Source of the DNA: Bombella favorum
GTDB taxonomy: Bacteria; Pseudomonadota; Alphaproteobacteria; Acetobacterales; Acetobacteraceae
Assembly (NCBI RefSeq): GCF_014048475.1
Contig: NZ_NWUS01000001.1
Coordinates: 868,001 to 932,000 of the forward strand
DNA length: 64,000 nt
Direction of reading: 5' to 3'
The notes below the pieces were generated by a model. It did no database searches, was not told the origin of the DNA, and was given only the letters and a program-made list of their open reading frames with translations. The position numbers were made by a program, and so were the translations under genes. This document shows positions 27,931-37,307 of this stretch, one piece after another (the first letter of the stretch is position 1; every line of letters starts with the position of its first letter).

Positions 27931-29128
27931 TCCTGCTGCGTTACAAGAAGCCAGCCTGACAAAAGCGGAACGCCTTGCCCGCTTGCGGCTGGCCCGCACA
28001 AAAGGCATCGGCAGTGCTACATTCAGCCGTCTGATGGGCCTTTACGGAACGGCAGAACAGGCCATTGCGGCTTTGCCTGCCCGTGCCCGCCTGTCCGGCC
28101 GCCCAGAACCCGCCATACCCTCTTCCTCACAGATGGAAGATGAAATCGCCCGACTGGAGAAGCAGGGGGCCTGCCATCTGTTGCGCTCGGATACCGCTTA
28201 TCCAGGTTTGCTGGCTGGTTTACCCAATGCTCCCGTACTGCTCTTTGCTCAGGGCAGGACAGAGCTGCTATCAGCACCATCCCTTGCTATTGTCGGCGCC
28301 CGTAAGGCCTCCGGCCCTGCTCTAAAACTAACCGAAGATTTTGCCACCGGTCTGGCAGAAGCCGGTCTCACCATCGTATCTGGCCTTGCCCGTGGGGTTG
28401 ATGGTGCCGCCCATCGTAGTGCCCTTCCTTTTGGTCGGACCATCGCAGCCCTACCCGGTGGGCTGGATATCACCTACCCACCCGAACATGCCCGATTGCA
28501 GGCAGATATTGCTCAGCAAGGATGTCTGATTACGGAATATCCGCCCGGTATGCCTGCCAATGCCCGGCATTTTCCACGCCGTAACCACCTTATTGCCGGC
28601 CTCTCCCGTGGTTGCCTGCTGGTCGAGGCAGCCAGACGCTCCGGCACGCTCATCACGGCTCGAATCGCACTTAGTTTCCGGCGACTCCTTTTTGCCATAC
28701 CCGGCTTTCCCGGAGACCCACGTTCCAGCGGCGGGAATGACCTATTAAAACAGAATCAGGCTATACTGGTCGAACAGTTTCAGGACATTCTCGCAGCATT
28801 AGAGGATGCTCCCCTGCCGGATCAGGGGCTAGCACCTTGGGAAAGGCCACCCCTACGCCAGCCATCGCTTTTTGCCCCCATGGCCGATTCTACCCCTACC
28901 ATATCAGCCATACCTACCCAGCAGAACATCTCCGCAACGGGGGAACATATCCGAACATCGGACGAAAAAAATATCCTCTCCCTGCTGGCGCATACCCCCT
29001 CCACTGTTGACGAGATTGCATCACGCTGTCAGTTGTCCATCTCAGAAGTTGCGGCAATACTCATCGAACTGGAGATTAGCGGGGCTGTCCAACGGCATGA
29101 AGATGGACAGATCACACGTCTCCACTAG
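27914..29128 (+). CDS. dprA: DNA processing protein DprA
   Basis: DprA binds incoming single-stranded DNA and loads RecA during transformation. The product (404 residues from the GTG at 27914) has an N-terminal HhH/SAM-like region (LARTKGIGSATFSRL), the Rossmann-like core with the signature VGARKASGPALKL, SGLARGVDGAAHRSAL, PGGLDITYPPEHARL and PRRNHLIAGLSRG, and a C-terminal winged-helix (about 345-404, ILSLLAHTPSTVDEIASRC). The frame is open further upstream to a TTG at 27884, inside plsY. It overlaps plsY by 17 bases. With comEC nearby this supports competence. Confidence 0.94.
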   Translation: MSGRNDPAALQEASLTKAERLARLRLARTKGIGSATFSRLMGLYGTAEQAIAALPARARLSGRPEPAIPSSSQMEDEIARLEKQGACHLLRSDTAYPGLLAGLPNAPVLLFAQGRTELLSAPSLAIVGARKASGPALKLTEDFATGLAEAGLTIVSGLARGVDGAAHRSALPFGRTIAALPGGLDITYPPEHARLQADIAQQGCLITEYPPGMPANARHFPRRNHLIAGLSRGCLLVEAARRSGTLITARIALSFRRLLFAIPGFPGDPRSSGGNDLLKQNQAILVEQFQDILAALEDAPLPDQGLAPWERPPLRQPSLFAPMADSTPTISAIPTQQNISATGEHIRTSDEKNILSLLAHTPSTVDEIASRCQLSISEVAAILIELEISGAVQRHEDGQITRLH

Positions 29129-29183
29129 CGGGCATCAGCCATAGGCAGCCTATCGTCAGGACACCAGAGACCGGGAAAAACTC

Positions 29184-31934
29184 ATGGCAGTGAAGAATGT
29201 TGTGGTTGTAGAAAGCCCTGCCAAGGCAAAGACCATCAACCGTTATCTCGGCAGCGATTACACCGTCATCGCCTCTTTTGGTCATGTACGGGACCTTCCT
29301 CCCAAGGATGGCAGCGTCCGCCCAGATGAGAACTTTACCATGTCGTGGCAGACTGATGAGCGTGGCTCCAAACAGATTGCCACCATTGCCAAAGCCCTCA
29401 AAGGTGCTAGCAAACTGATCCTCGCCACCGACCCGGATAGAGAAGGCGAGGCGATTTCGTGGCATGTACGCAGCGCCCTAGAGGAGAAGAAGCTCCTCAA
29501 AAATATTGAGGTCGAGCGGGTCACCTTCAACGAGATCACCAAAAATGCCATCGCCACAGCGATGAAGGCCCCCCGCACGCTCGACCAACCTCTGATTGAC
29601 GCCTATCTGGCACGCCGTGCGCTGGATTATCTGGTGGGCTTTACCCTTTCTCCCGTCCTCTGGCGTAAGCTACCGGGGAGCCGCAGTGCAGGGCGTGTGC
29701 AATCTGTCGCCCTGCGCCTGATCTGCGAGCGGGAAGCGGAGATTGAGGTCTTTAAGCCCAGAGAATATTGGAGCGTGGAAGGCCTCTTCACGACTCCCGG
29801 AAAGGCGGACTTCACCGCGAAGCTGACACATCTGGAGGGCAAGAAGCTCGACCAGTTTGCTCTACCCAACGCAGAGACAGCCCATAAAGCCCGAGAGCTT
29901 GTTCGCTCCTCTGCCCTTAGCGTGCGGAAGATTGAGCGGAAGCGGACACGCCGTAACCCGGCCCCCCCTTTCACTACCTCCACTCTCCAGCAGGAAGCCT
30001 CCCGCAAGCTGGGCATGAGTGCGCAGACCACCATGCGGACTGCCCAGCAACTTTATGAGGGTGTGGACCTAAACGGCGAAACGGTCGGCCTTATCACCTA
30101 CATGCGTACTGATGGCGTCACGATGGCCTCGGAGGCCGTGCAGGCCATCCGGTCGCATATCGGCTCCACTTTCGGAAAAGATTACTGCCCGGACAGGCCA
30201 CGCTCCTACGCTACAAAGGCCAAGAATGCGCAGGAAGCTCACGAAGCTATCCGCCCCACCGATGTTGCCCGCACACCTGCGGCAGTGGCTTCCGTTCTTA
30301 CAGCCGACCAGAAGCGACTTTATGAACTGATCTGGAAACGTGCCGTAGCCTCCCAGATGCAATCCGCTGAACTGGACCAGACGGCCATCACCATCGGCGA
30401 TGAGAAAGAGCAAACTCTTCTACGGGCCACGGGCTCCATCATCGCTTTTGATGGTTTTCTGAAGCTTTATATCGAAGGTCATGACGATAAGGAGAAAGGC
30501 GGCGATGACGACCAGAACCGCCTCCTCCCAAGCATGAAAGAAGGCGACCAGCTGGGCACAAAGACCGTAGAGGCCGAGCAACACTTCACCCAGCCACCTC
30601 CCCGTTATTCTGAAGCATCGTTGGTTAAGAAGATGGAGGAAATTGGCATCGGGCGTCCCTCCACCTATGCCTCCATCCTCAGCGTTCTGCGGGACCGCAA
30701 CTATGTGCGTCTTGATGCCCGCCGCTTCGTCCCGGAGGATCGGGGGCGGCTGGTAACGGCCTTCCTAACCTCCTTCTTCCAACGTTATGTGGATACGGGA
30801 TTCACCGCTTCACTAGAAACGCAGCTGGATGACATTTCAGACGGACGAGCTGATTGGCATGATGTCATGTCTGCCTTCTGGCATGACTTCTCCGCCACGG
30901 TCGCCAAAACAAAAGACCTGAAGATTTCCGATGTTATTGATGCACTAGATCAAGACCTCGGCAACCACTTCTTCCCTACCCGTCCGGATGGCAGCGATCC
31001 ACGTAGTTGCCCTTCCTGCGCTGATGGACGGCTGGGCCTCAAACTGGGGCGGCATGGTGCATTCCTTGGCTGTTCCAACTATCCGGAATGTCGAGTCACC
31101 CGTCCTTTAACAGTCGATAATGGTGAAGAAACAGCTCTGCCCGATGGGATGCGCCTACTGGGCCATGACCCTGCCACAGGTGAGGACATCACCCTCCGGC
31201 GCGGGCCTTACGGGCTGTATGTCCAGCGTGGCGAGCCGGACCCGGAAGATAAGAAGGCTAAACCGAAACGGGCCACCATTCCCAAGGACCGTAATGGAGA
31301 AGAGCTGACCCTGAAGGAGGCCATTGGCCTGCTCTCCCTCCCCCGTGAGGTCGGCCCTCATCCGGAAACGGGCGAGATGATTACCGCCGGCCTTGGCCGT
31401 TTCGGGCCTTTCGTCAAGATGGGCAGCATCTATGGTACGCTTAGTAAAGATGATGATGTCCTAACCATAGGGCTGAACCGGGCGGTCGATGCTCTAGCCA
31501 AAAAACTCGCCTCCATCCGCACGCTAGGGGCACATCCCAAGGATGGCGAGGCAGTCATGGTGCGTAAGGGCCGCTTTGGCCCCTATGTTCAGCACGGGCA
31601 GATCGTTGCGACCCTCCCTAAGGGGGACTCGATGGATGACGTGACATTAGAAGATGCCCTCACCCTGCTGGAAGAAAAGGGGAAACCTCTGAAGGGGGGC
31701 CGCAAGACAGCCACGAAAAAGACGGCGGCTAAAAAGAAGACCGCCACCAAGAAGAGTACGGCCTCCAAGAGCACTACAAAAAAGACAACCGCTACGAAGA
31801 CCGGGGCATCCAGCACTACGAAGAAGAAAAGTACCACGACAAAAACGGCCAGTAGTGACACGACTACAAAACGCACTACCCGCAAGAAGGATGCTCCACA
31901 GAAAACCATCAGCGAGGATGACCTTCCTTTCTGA
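29184..31934 (+). CDS. topA: DNA topoisomerase I
   Basis: TopA relaxes negative supercoils. The 916-residue enzyme begins with the Toprim domain (VVESPAKAKTINRYLG; DPDREGEAISWH), then the type IA core with the active-site Tyr in GLITYMRTDGV, and EEIGIGRPSTYASILSVL. One four-Cys zinc ribbon (CPSCADGRLGLKLGRHGAFLGCSNYPEC) is followed by two metal-free repeats (RRGPYGLYVQ, RKGRFGPYVQ). The last 95 residues are a low-complexity Lys/Thr/Ala tail with many KKT and TTK repeats, a nonspecific DNA-binding tail seen in many alphaproteobacteria. ATG 29184 follows GGGAAAAACTC. Confidence 0.98.
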   Translation: MAVKNVVVVESPAKAKTINRYLGSDYTVIASFGHVRDLPPKDGSVRPDENFTMSWQTDERGSKQIATIAKALKGASKLILATDPDREGEAISWHVRSALEEKKLLKNIEVERVTFNEITKNAIATAMKAPRTLDQPLIDAYLARRALDYLVGFTLSPVLWRKLPGSRSAGRVQSVALRLICEREAEIEVFKPREYWSVEGLFTTPGKADFTAKLTHLEGKKLDQFALPNAETAHKARELVRSSALSVRKIERKRTRRNPAPPFTTSTLQQEASRKLGMSAQTTMRTAQQLYEGVDLNGETVGLITYMRTDGVTMASEAVQAIRSHIGSTFGKDYCPDRPRSYATKAKNAQEAHEAIRPTDVARTPAAVASVLTADQKRLYELIWKRAVASQMQSAELDQTAITIGDEKEQTLLRATGSIIAFDGFLKLYIEGHDDKEKGGDDDQNRLLPSMKEGDQLGTKTVEAEQHFTQPPPRYSEASLVKKMEEIGIGRPSTYASILSVLRDRNYVRLDARRFVPEDRGRLVTAFLTSFFQRYVDTGFTASLETQLDDISDGRADWHDVMSAFWHDFSATVAKTKDLKISDVIDALDQDLGNHFFPTRPDGSDPRSCPSCADGRLGLKLGRHGAFLGCSNYPECRVTRPLTVDNGEETALPDGMRLLGHDPATGEDITLRRGPYGLYVQRGEPDPEDKKAKPKRATIPKDRNGEELTLKEAIGLLSLPREVGPHPETGEMITAGLGRFGPFVKMGSIYGTLSKDDDVLTIGLNRAVDALAKKLASIRTLGAHPKDGEAVMVRKGRFGPYVQHGQIVATLPKGDSMDDVTLEDALTLLEEKGKPLKGGRKTATKKTAAKKKTATKKSTASKSTTKKTTATKTGASSTTKKKSTTTKTASSDTTTKRTTRKKDAPQKTISEDDLPF

Positions 31935-31965
31935 TTTCCCTTCTTCCTGCAATGCGGCATAATGA

Positions 31966-32001
31966 ACTGGAGGCGTTCTTCTGCAACGATGCGCCTCCAG
32001 T
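31966..32001. terminator. Hairpin after topA
   Basis: ACTGGAGGCG (31966-31975) pairs exactly with CGCCTCCAGT (31992-32001) across a 16-base loop. It lies 32 bases after the topA stop. There is no T-run, so rho-independent action is uncertain. Confidence 0.45.
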
Positions 32002-32052
32002 CCGTAACGGGTATGTTCGACCCTGCCCGGTCCTGCCTCTGAAAGAAACAGT

Positions 32053-33999
32053 ATGGCAGCGTACCGGTTTTTCCATCCTCCCTTTTCTTCATTAGTCCGG
32101 TCCATCGCATCCATGATGCCAGTTCGCCCCTTGCGTTCCATCCGCACCGCCCTTACTGGGGTCACCCTTTCTGGTATGCTAATGTCCGGCCCTGCTACGG
32201 CACAGCCTGTGCAGGCCCATCCGTTCTGGCACCAGCTACTCCATCGTTTCGTCACCCCCTCTAATGCCGTGCCCCTGTCTCAGACTGAGACTCTGCCCGC
32301 AAAAGCAGCTCACTTAACAACTGCAACCAATCCCGCCCCGCCGTCCAACCTTACCCCGCCCACCAGCACAGCTGCCCCCGCCCCTCCTGCATTTCCGGAC
32401 TTCACCGATGAAGACCGACAGGCAGAGCTGACATTATCCACAGCCCTCACATTCATGCTGCCCCGGACGCTGGCACCACACACCCCACAGGAACTTTGCC
32501 TCTGGGGGATGCAAGCTTTGCTGGAAATCCCACAGTCCCTGAAAGCACCAGGCCACGGGCCAGTTCTATCGGCCAGCTTTACTTTTACAGTCCAACCGGG
32601 GACTATATTCAGCCCGGCCCGTGTGAGCCTGCTATACGACCATCACCCGCTACTCTCCACCCATACGCCCGATAAGGACGATGTGGCAGGCTGGAGCCAC
32701 CTGAGCCTCCAACTCATTGCTCTTCTGCGCAGGGATGTTCCCCAATTCCAGCTCATGAGCGATGAAACCCTCCTGAACCGTTTCCTGAATGGGATGCTAG
32801 CCAGACTAGACCCCTATTCCCGCTACCAATCCCCCCCACCACCGCCCAGCCGGTCCGACACGGTCACACATGACCAGACATCGCCCGAACCTCCCGCAAG
32901 TGTTGGTTTGACCCTCCGCCGGACACGGGCCCATTTCCCCGTTGTTGCGGCACTCAATCTCAATAGTCCCCTATGGGATGCTGGAATCATACCGGGCGAC
33001 AGCCTAACTGGTCTTGACCACCAAAGCACACGCCAGATGGCTCTCCCTACCCTTCAGTCCATGCTAACCGGCCCTACTGGCAGTACTGTAACGTTGGAGT
33101 TCCGCACTCAAGATGGTCGCCACCTCATGCGGAGTTTTACCCGTGGGCGCATGGCCGATGAAAGCGTCTTTCCTGAACGGAAAGGCCGCTATCCCATATT
33201 GCGGGTCACCCATTTCTCCAGCCGCACAGCGGAGGAAGTCAGCCAGTATCTGTCTACCCTTTTGCCAGATACCCCCCCCAACAACAGCTCGCCCAAAGCA
33301 CTCCCCACACCGCCCCTGCCCGGCCTAGTGTTGGACCTGCGAGGCAACCACGGCGGAATCCTGCAACAAGCCGTCATGACAGCCGCCCTTTTTCTTGATC
33401 ACGGCGTGATTGCCACAACCGAAGGGCGAGCTGCGGAGGCTAATCATGTCTGGAGCATTCAGGGAGGGGACCTTACCAATAATACCCCGTTGACCCTGCT
33501 GGTCGATCAAGACACAGGCAGTGCAGCCGAGGTTCTGGCCGCAGCACTCGCCGACCAGCAACGGGCTGTCGTGACAGGCAGCAGCACCTTCGGCAAAGGC
33601 ATGGTTCAAATCTCATCCGTCATGCCCAATGGTGGCCACCTCTCCTTAACATGGGCGCGCATTACGGCCCCTCAGGGCTGGTCTTTACAAGGACTTGGCG
33701 TACTGCCCCAGCTCTGTACCAATCCACAAGGGCAGTTCTCTCTACAAGAGCAACTGACAGCCCTCCGGGATGGACATTCCCTTATGGCCGATACACTGCA
33801 TCAATCCCGCCTCATCCACGCAGATACCCCCGAAAAGACACGCCTTGCCCTGAGACAGGTCTGCCCGCCTGCTCCTCCCGGTCCGGCTGATCTATCCGCC
33901 ACATTCGCACTCTTCATACTACCGCATGCCTACCACACAGCCATCCTACCCCTCCCGGACACTAGCATGCTCCACCCGGCAGCACTGGCTACTCCATAG
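32053..33999 (+). CDS. S41 family carboxy-terminal processing peptidase (periplasmic)
   Basis: A secreted serine protease of the CtpA/Prc family. The 648-residue product has an N-terminal signal (about 35-55, ALTGVTLSGMLMSGPATA), a long Pro/Thr-rich linker, an N-terminal helical domain, a PDZ domain (about 280-370, AALNLNSPLWDAGIIPGDSL) and the S41 catalytic domain. The Ser nucleophile is in DQDTGSAAEVLAAAL and the general-base Lys in STFGKGMVQISS. LDLRGNHGG is the usual family strand. Starts at 32053 or at 32113/32116 (MMPVRPLRS) are possible. A divergent-looking AT-poor gap precedes it. Confidence 0.9.
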   Translation: MAAYRFFHPPFSSLVRSIASMMPVRPLRSIRTALTGVTLSGMLMSGPATAQPVQAHPFWHQLLHRFVTPSNAVPLSQTETLPAKAAHLTTATNPAPPSNLTPPTSTAAPAPPAFPDFTDEDRQAELTLSTALTFMLPRTLAPHTPQELCLWGMQALLEIPQSLKAPGHGPVLSASFTFTVQPGTIFSPARVSLLYDHHPLLSTHTPDKDDVAGWSHLSLQLIALLRRDVPQFQLMSDETLLNRFLNGMLARLDPYSRYQSPPPPPSRSDTVTHDQTSPEPPASVGLTLRRTRAHFPVVAALNLNSPLWDAGIIPGDSLTGLDHQSTRQMALPTLQSMLTGPTGSTVTLEFRTQDGRHLMRSFTRGRMADESVFPERKGRYPILRVTHFSSRTAEEVSQYLSTLLPDTPPNNSSPKALPTPPLPGLVLDLRGNHGGILQQAVMTAALFLDHGVIATTEGRAAEANHVWSIQGGDLTNNTPLTLLVDQDTGSAAEVLAAALADQQRAVVTGSSTFGKGMVQISSVMPNGGHLSLTWARITAPQGWSLQGLGVLPQLCTNPQGQFSLQEQLTALRDGHSLMADTLHQSRLIHADTPEKTRLALRQVCPPAPPGPADLSATFALFILPHAYHTAILPLPDTSMLHPAALATP

Positions 34000-34032
34000 C
34001 TGTTCCTCAACCACCCTCAAGGAGACCGCCCT

Positions 34033-34386
34033 ATGTTCTATGGTCTGAAAACAGGATTCTGGGTCCGGGCGACCCTCCGACACCTCAACCAGAATGGTCT
34101 GGTTGCTGTCCTTGCCCATAAAGGTGATGAAGATGCAGGCAGCGTTTTTATTGTACTAAATGGCAGAGATGGGAAAATCGCTATCGTACGGGAACAAGGC
34201 GCAGCATGGCATCGCCAATCCTTTGAAGATAGGAGCGAAGAAAGTGCCATGATGCAAGCAACTGCCTATTTGGAACGACAGAAACGCTACGATCCCGACC
34301 TCTGGATCATTGAGGTTGATGTTCTAGACAGTGCCCATCCGCTGGAAAATGAGATACCGACACGCCGTTTTAACCATGATGACTGA
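34033..34386 (+). CDS. DUF1491 family protein
   Basis: A 117-residue cytoplasmic protein of the DUF1491 family, found widely in alphaproteobacteria and of unknown function. Recognisable features are LKTGFWVRATLRHLNQNG, the HKGDEDAGSVFIVLNGRDG segment and a C-terminal YDPDLWIIEVDVLDSAHPLE. AAGGAGA lies about 7 bases before the ATG. It follows the S41 protease by 33 bases on the same strand and may be co-transcribed. Confidence 0.85.
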   Translation: MFYGLKTGFWVRATLRHLNQNGLVAVLAHKGDEDAGSVFIVLNGRDGKIAIVREQGAAWHRQSFEDRSEESAMMQATAYLERQKRYDPDLWIIEVDVLDSAHPLENEIPTRRFNHDD

Positions 34387-34586
34387 CCAGCCGGAACACC
34401 TCCCCCTGCTGGAACAAATGACAAACTGCCACAGACGTTGGTATGGGCCTCATTAACCTGTAACCCATAGGACACATCCTTCTCTGATTCAGGCAATGAC
34501 GGTACAGGTATTTCTGGGCAATCCATTGCGTTTATTCCCACTTTCAGTGAAAAGGGTAACCACCTGTCTGGCTGGAGAGTAATTAC
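34387..34586. other. Intergenic region upstream of ompA-like gene
   Basis: A 200-base gap. It presumably contains the promoter of the OmpA-family gene, for which the ribosome site GGAGAG precedes the ATG, but I see no clear -35/-10 pair, terminator or small gene. Confidence 0.4.
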
Positions 34587-35732
34587 ATGATCGCACGCAC
34601 CTCCATTACATCACTGCTGACCCGCAGCGCCTTTGTCGCCTGCCTGTCAGCCATGGCGTTTGGTGTGGCGAAAGCGCAGCCTGTCCGTGGCCTTTATGTC
34701 GCCGGGGCAGCTGGAGCGAGCTTCAACCAGTCTCAGACCGTTAACCCTCATACGAAGCTCTTCGCCCACGGGCGTGATGACTTTGCAACGGGTATTACCG
34801 GCCTGGGCAGCATCGGCTGGGGGCTAGGAAATGGCTTCCGTGTGGAGCTGGAAGGCAACTACCGCAATAACCGTCTCTCCCGCTTCCATTCCCCCGGTTT
34901 CAGCAGTACAGCGCATGGGCACCAGCAGAAATATGGTGGCATGGCCAATGCCCTGTTCGATATGGATATCGGCCAGAACTGGATCTACCCCTATTTCGGG
35001 GCTGGTATCGGCTATGGCAACCAGTTCACGAATACCCGCATCCAGGGGACTGGGGCGGATAAAGGGTATAAGCAACGGACACGCGATAGTGCCGGTGGGT
35101 TTGCCTATCAGGGCATCTTCGGGCTTTCTCTGCCAGTGCCTTGGGTTGTTGGCCTTTCCACAACGATGGAATACCGCTTCTATACTATTACGGGCCATCA
35201 CAGGCATTACACCATGGCCTCCTACAATATCACCAACCCCGAAAGTGGACCTGTTAGCGGTAAACGGGGAAGCCGGACGGACTTCAACCATTCTCTGATG
35301 CTCGGGCTGAGGTATGAGTTCAACCCTGCCCCACCGCCACCGGCACAGAGGCCAACCCTCTCCGCACCTGCCCCGACCCCCGTTCGCACCTACCTTGTCT
35401 TCTTCGACTGGGACCGGGACAACCTGTCCGACCGGGCACGAGCTATTGTTGAAACAGCCGCTCGCAGCTCCACATCAGCCCAATTCACCCGGATACAGGT
35501 TAATGGTCACACCGATTCTTCTGCTGTTCACCCGGGCAGCAAGAAAGCAGAGGCCTATAACATGGCTCTGTCTCTCCGCCGTGCACAGGCCGTTAAAGCT
35601 GAGCTGATCCGTGATGGTGTACCAGCTGGCGTGATTGACGTTCACGGCTTTGGGGATTCCAAGCCGCTCGTCTCTACCCGTTCCGGTAAGGCTGAAGCCC
35701 AGAATCGCCGGGTGGAGATCGACTTCCAGTAA
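34587..35732 (+). CDS. OmpA family outer membrane protein
   Basis: The 381-residue protein has a signal peptide ending at AKA-QPVRG, an N-terminal eight-strand type beta-barrel (about 32-245: GLYVAGAAGASFNQSQ; VELEGNYRNNRLS; WIYPYFGAGIGYGNQF), a Pro-rich hinge (PPPPAQRPTLSAPAPTP) and a C-terminal OmpA peptidoglycan-binding domain (about 262-381). The latter shows VFFDWDRDNLSDRA, NGHTDSS and LSLRRAQAVKAEL with the Asp and Arg that hold the diaminopimelate of peptidoglycan. The last residue pattern ends in VEIDFQ. It anchors the outer membrane to the wall and is probably abundant. GGAGAG precedes the ATG and a strong terminator follows. Confidence 0.94.
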   Translation: MIARTSITSLLTRSAFVACLSAMAFGVAKAQPVRGLYVAGAAGASFNQSQTVNPHTKLFAHGRDDFATGITGLGSIGWGLGNGFRVELEGNYRNNRLSRFHSPGFSSTAHGHQQKYGGMANALFDMDIGQNWIYPYFGAGIGYGNQFTNTRIQGTGADKGYKQRTRDSAGGFAYQGIFGLSLPVPWVVGLSTTMEYRFYTITGHHRHYTMASYNITNPESGPVSGKRGSRTDFNHSLMLGLRYEFNPAPPPPAQRPTLSAPAPTPVRTYLVFFDWDRDNLSDRARAIVETAARSSTSAQFTRIQVNGHTDSSAVHPGSKKAEAYNMALSLRRAQAVKAELIRDGVPAGVIDVHGFGDSKPLVSTRSGKAEAQNRRVEIDFQ

Positions 35733-35804
35733 TCTGCCGCTTTTGGGGACTGGCCTGCTCTTCTTGCTGGCCAGTTCCCCATAACCGTGAGGCATCCATA
35801 ATGG

Positions 35805-35847
35805 AAACGGGCCAGGCACTGTTCGGTGCATCTGGCCCGTTTTTTTA
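35805..35847. terminator. Strong terminator after the OmpA-family gene
   Basis: AAACGGGCCAG (35805-35815) pairs perfectly with CTGGCCCGTTT (35832-35842). An inner GCAC/GTGC stem lies within the loop and a run of seven or more T follows on the plus strand. It stops the ompA-like transcript; the minus-strand lipoprotein gene ending at 35865 may share it. Confidence 0.92.
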
Positions 35848-35864
35848 CAGGCGGTTACGGCTCA

Positions 35865-36470
35865 TTACTTTGTCGGAGCTGCCGGTGTATGCACGCTAGC
35901 GGCATGATGCACTGCCCGAGATGCCGTATGATGGACAGTGTGAGCCGTCTTTGTTGCAACAGATTCGGTAGCTTTCTTTACCGGCTCTGCCGCCGGTGCC
36001 GCTACAGCAGCAGCCTGCTCAACCTGAACACGGACCTGAAGCTGACGGCGAGGCTGTGCATGAGCAGGAATCAGCTCCACAGTAAAAGTGTCTGCCCCTT
36101 TATAATCCACAGCGGGCGTGTACTCCACGTAAGTGCGGCCGTTGTAGTTGTATAGAAAGGCTTTGCCATTTTCAGGAGGCGGTACCAGACCAAAGGAGAC
36201 ATAGCTTCCCCCACCTCCCTTGCTTATAGAAAACGGACACATGCCGCCATCACCTGCAGTGACGGTCATGCTCACACCCATGCGGCCCGTTGCGGCATCC
36301 GTCTGCACAGGCGAGACCTCACAATGAGCAGCCCGTTTCTCATTCGCAAAAGGATTGGGAGAAATCTCAACGCCATTCGGCCCTCTTGACTGCTGGCCGA
36401 CACACCCGCCAAGGGCCAGAAGAGTTGCTCCCACAACCCCGGCCCGCACTAGAAACCTGCTCTGCTGCAC
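35865..36470 (-). CDS. Predicted lipoprotein with Ig-like domain
   Basis: Function unknown. The 201-residue protein has a type II signal with lipobox LALGGC (Cys about 23), so it should be lipidated. Residues about 45-150 look like a beta-sandwich (TVTAGDGGMCPFSISKGGGG, YVEYTPAVDYKGADTFTVEL, the last resembling Ig-like/cadherin-type repeats in bacterial surface proteins). The C-terminal 50 residues are an Ala/His/Val-rich low-complexity tail (KTAHTVHHTASRAVHHAAS). Two Cys in the domain (about 50 and 80) could pair. It is monocistronic, convergent with the OmpA gene. Confidence 0.8.
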   Translation of the reverse strand: MQQSRFLVRAGVVGATLLALGGCVGQQSRGPNGVEISPNPFANEKRAAHCEVSPVQTDAATGRMGVSMTVTAGDGGMCPFSISKGGGGSYVSFGLVPPPENGKAFLYNYNGRTYVEYTPAVDYKGADTFTVELIPAHAQPRRQLQVRVQVEQAAAVAAPAAEPVKKATESVATKTAHTVHHTASRAVHHAASVHTPAAPTK

Positions 36471-36729
36471 AGTCCACTCCAGAGAAAACTAAAAATAGAT
36501 GGAAAAGGCATCTCCGGGCCCTACCCGCAATCCGCCAATTTCCGTGTGCACGATACGCTTTCAACACCGACATGAGAATGAGGTCTTCCATATTTCTTTC
36601 TCTACCTGTCAGGCTTAACGCTTCCTTCATCAGCACACGGTCATATCCACCAAAGAATTGCTCGTGTCAGGGCAGACTTTCCCAAATGTCCATGATATAG
36701 GCAGTGAACCTGTCAGCGGGAGTTTTCAT
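36471..36729. other. Divergent intergenic region
   Basis: About 260 bases between the lipoprotein gene (minus) and the small secreted protein gene (plus). An open frame extends through part of it upstream of 36730, but without a ribosome site. I see no RNA gene, repeat or operator. Confidence 0.4.
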
Positions 36730-37266
36730 ATGTCTCTTCTGTTTCCCAGCCTGTCCTTTTGCAGAACTGGGCTGGCCCTTGCCACTGCGACCTTTTTTGC
36801 CCTGGCGCCTGCCTCGTGGGCGGCGGCTTGCCATTCCTCCGCAGAAGACCACTCGGCCTTCAATCTGGCCGGCCTGAAGTCAGAACTCATGGTGACCGCA
36901 CTCTCCTGCCAAACGCAGGACCGCTACAACCAGTTCATCATGCGCTTCCGTCCCATCCTGACAGATTCTGAGAAGCGGCTTGATTCCTATTTCCATCGTA
37001 CCTTCGGCCGCCAAGCACAAAAGAAACATGATGACTACATCACACAGCTGGCTGATGTGCAGTCTCTAGGCGGGTTAAAATCCGGCACAGCGTTCTGCGC
37101 CCAGCGTGTGCCTATGTATGATGAAATTGAAGCTCTGGACGATTCGAACAACGACCTTGCCCATTATGCTGAGGCTAAGGACATCGTTCAGCCTTCTTCT
37201 TACGAAAGCTGCACAGCTCCCCAGCCACCGCATCGGATCACGAGCCACCGTAAACGCCGAGGTTAA
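36730..37266 (+). CDS. Small secreted protein of unknown function
   Basis: I do not recognise the family. From ATG 36730, with GCGGGAG 7 bases upstream, the 178-residue product has a clear Sec signal (SLSFCRTGLALATATFFALA, cleaved near SWAAA). The mature part has a helical, charged body (SELMVTALSCQTQDRYNQF, RFRPILTDSEKRLDSYFHR) with four Cys (ACHSS, LSCQT, AFCAQR, YESC) that could form two disulfides, and a basic C-terminus. A periplasmic or secreted location is inferred. It precedes parE by 41 bases but functional linkage is not suggested. Confidence 0.78.
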   Translation: MSLLFPSLSFCRTGLALATATFFALAPASWAAACHSSAEDHSAFNLAGLKSELMVTALSCQTQDRYNQFIMRFRPILTDSEKRLDSYFHRTFGRQAQKKHDDYITQLADVQSLGGLKSGTAFCAQRVPMYDEIEALDDSNNDLAHYAEAKDIVQPSSYESCTAPQPPHRITSHRKRRG

Positions 37267-37307
37267 CCCTCCCTCTTCCCTCACGCCCCGACAGACAGGA
37301 TCACAGT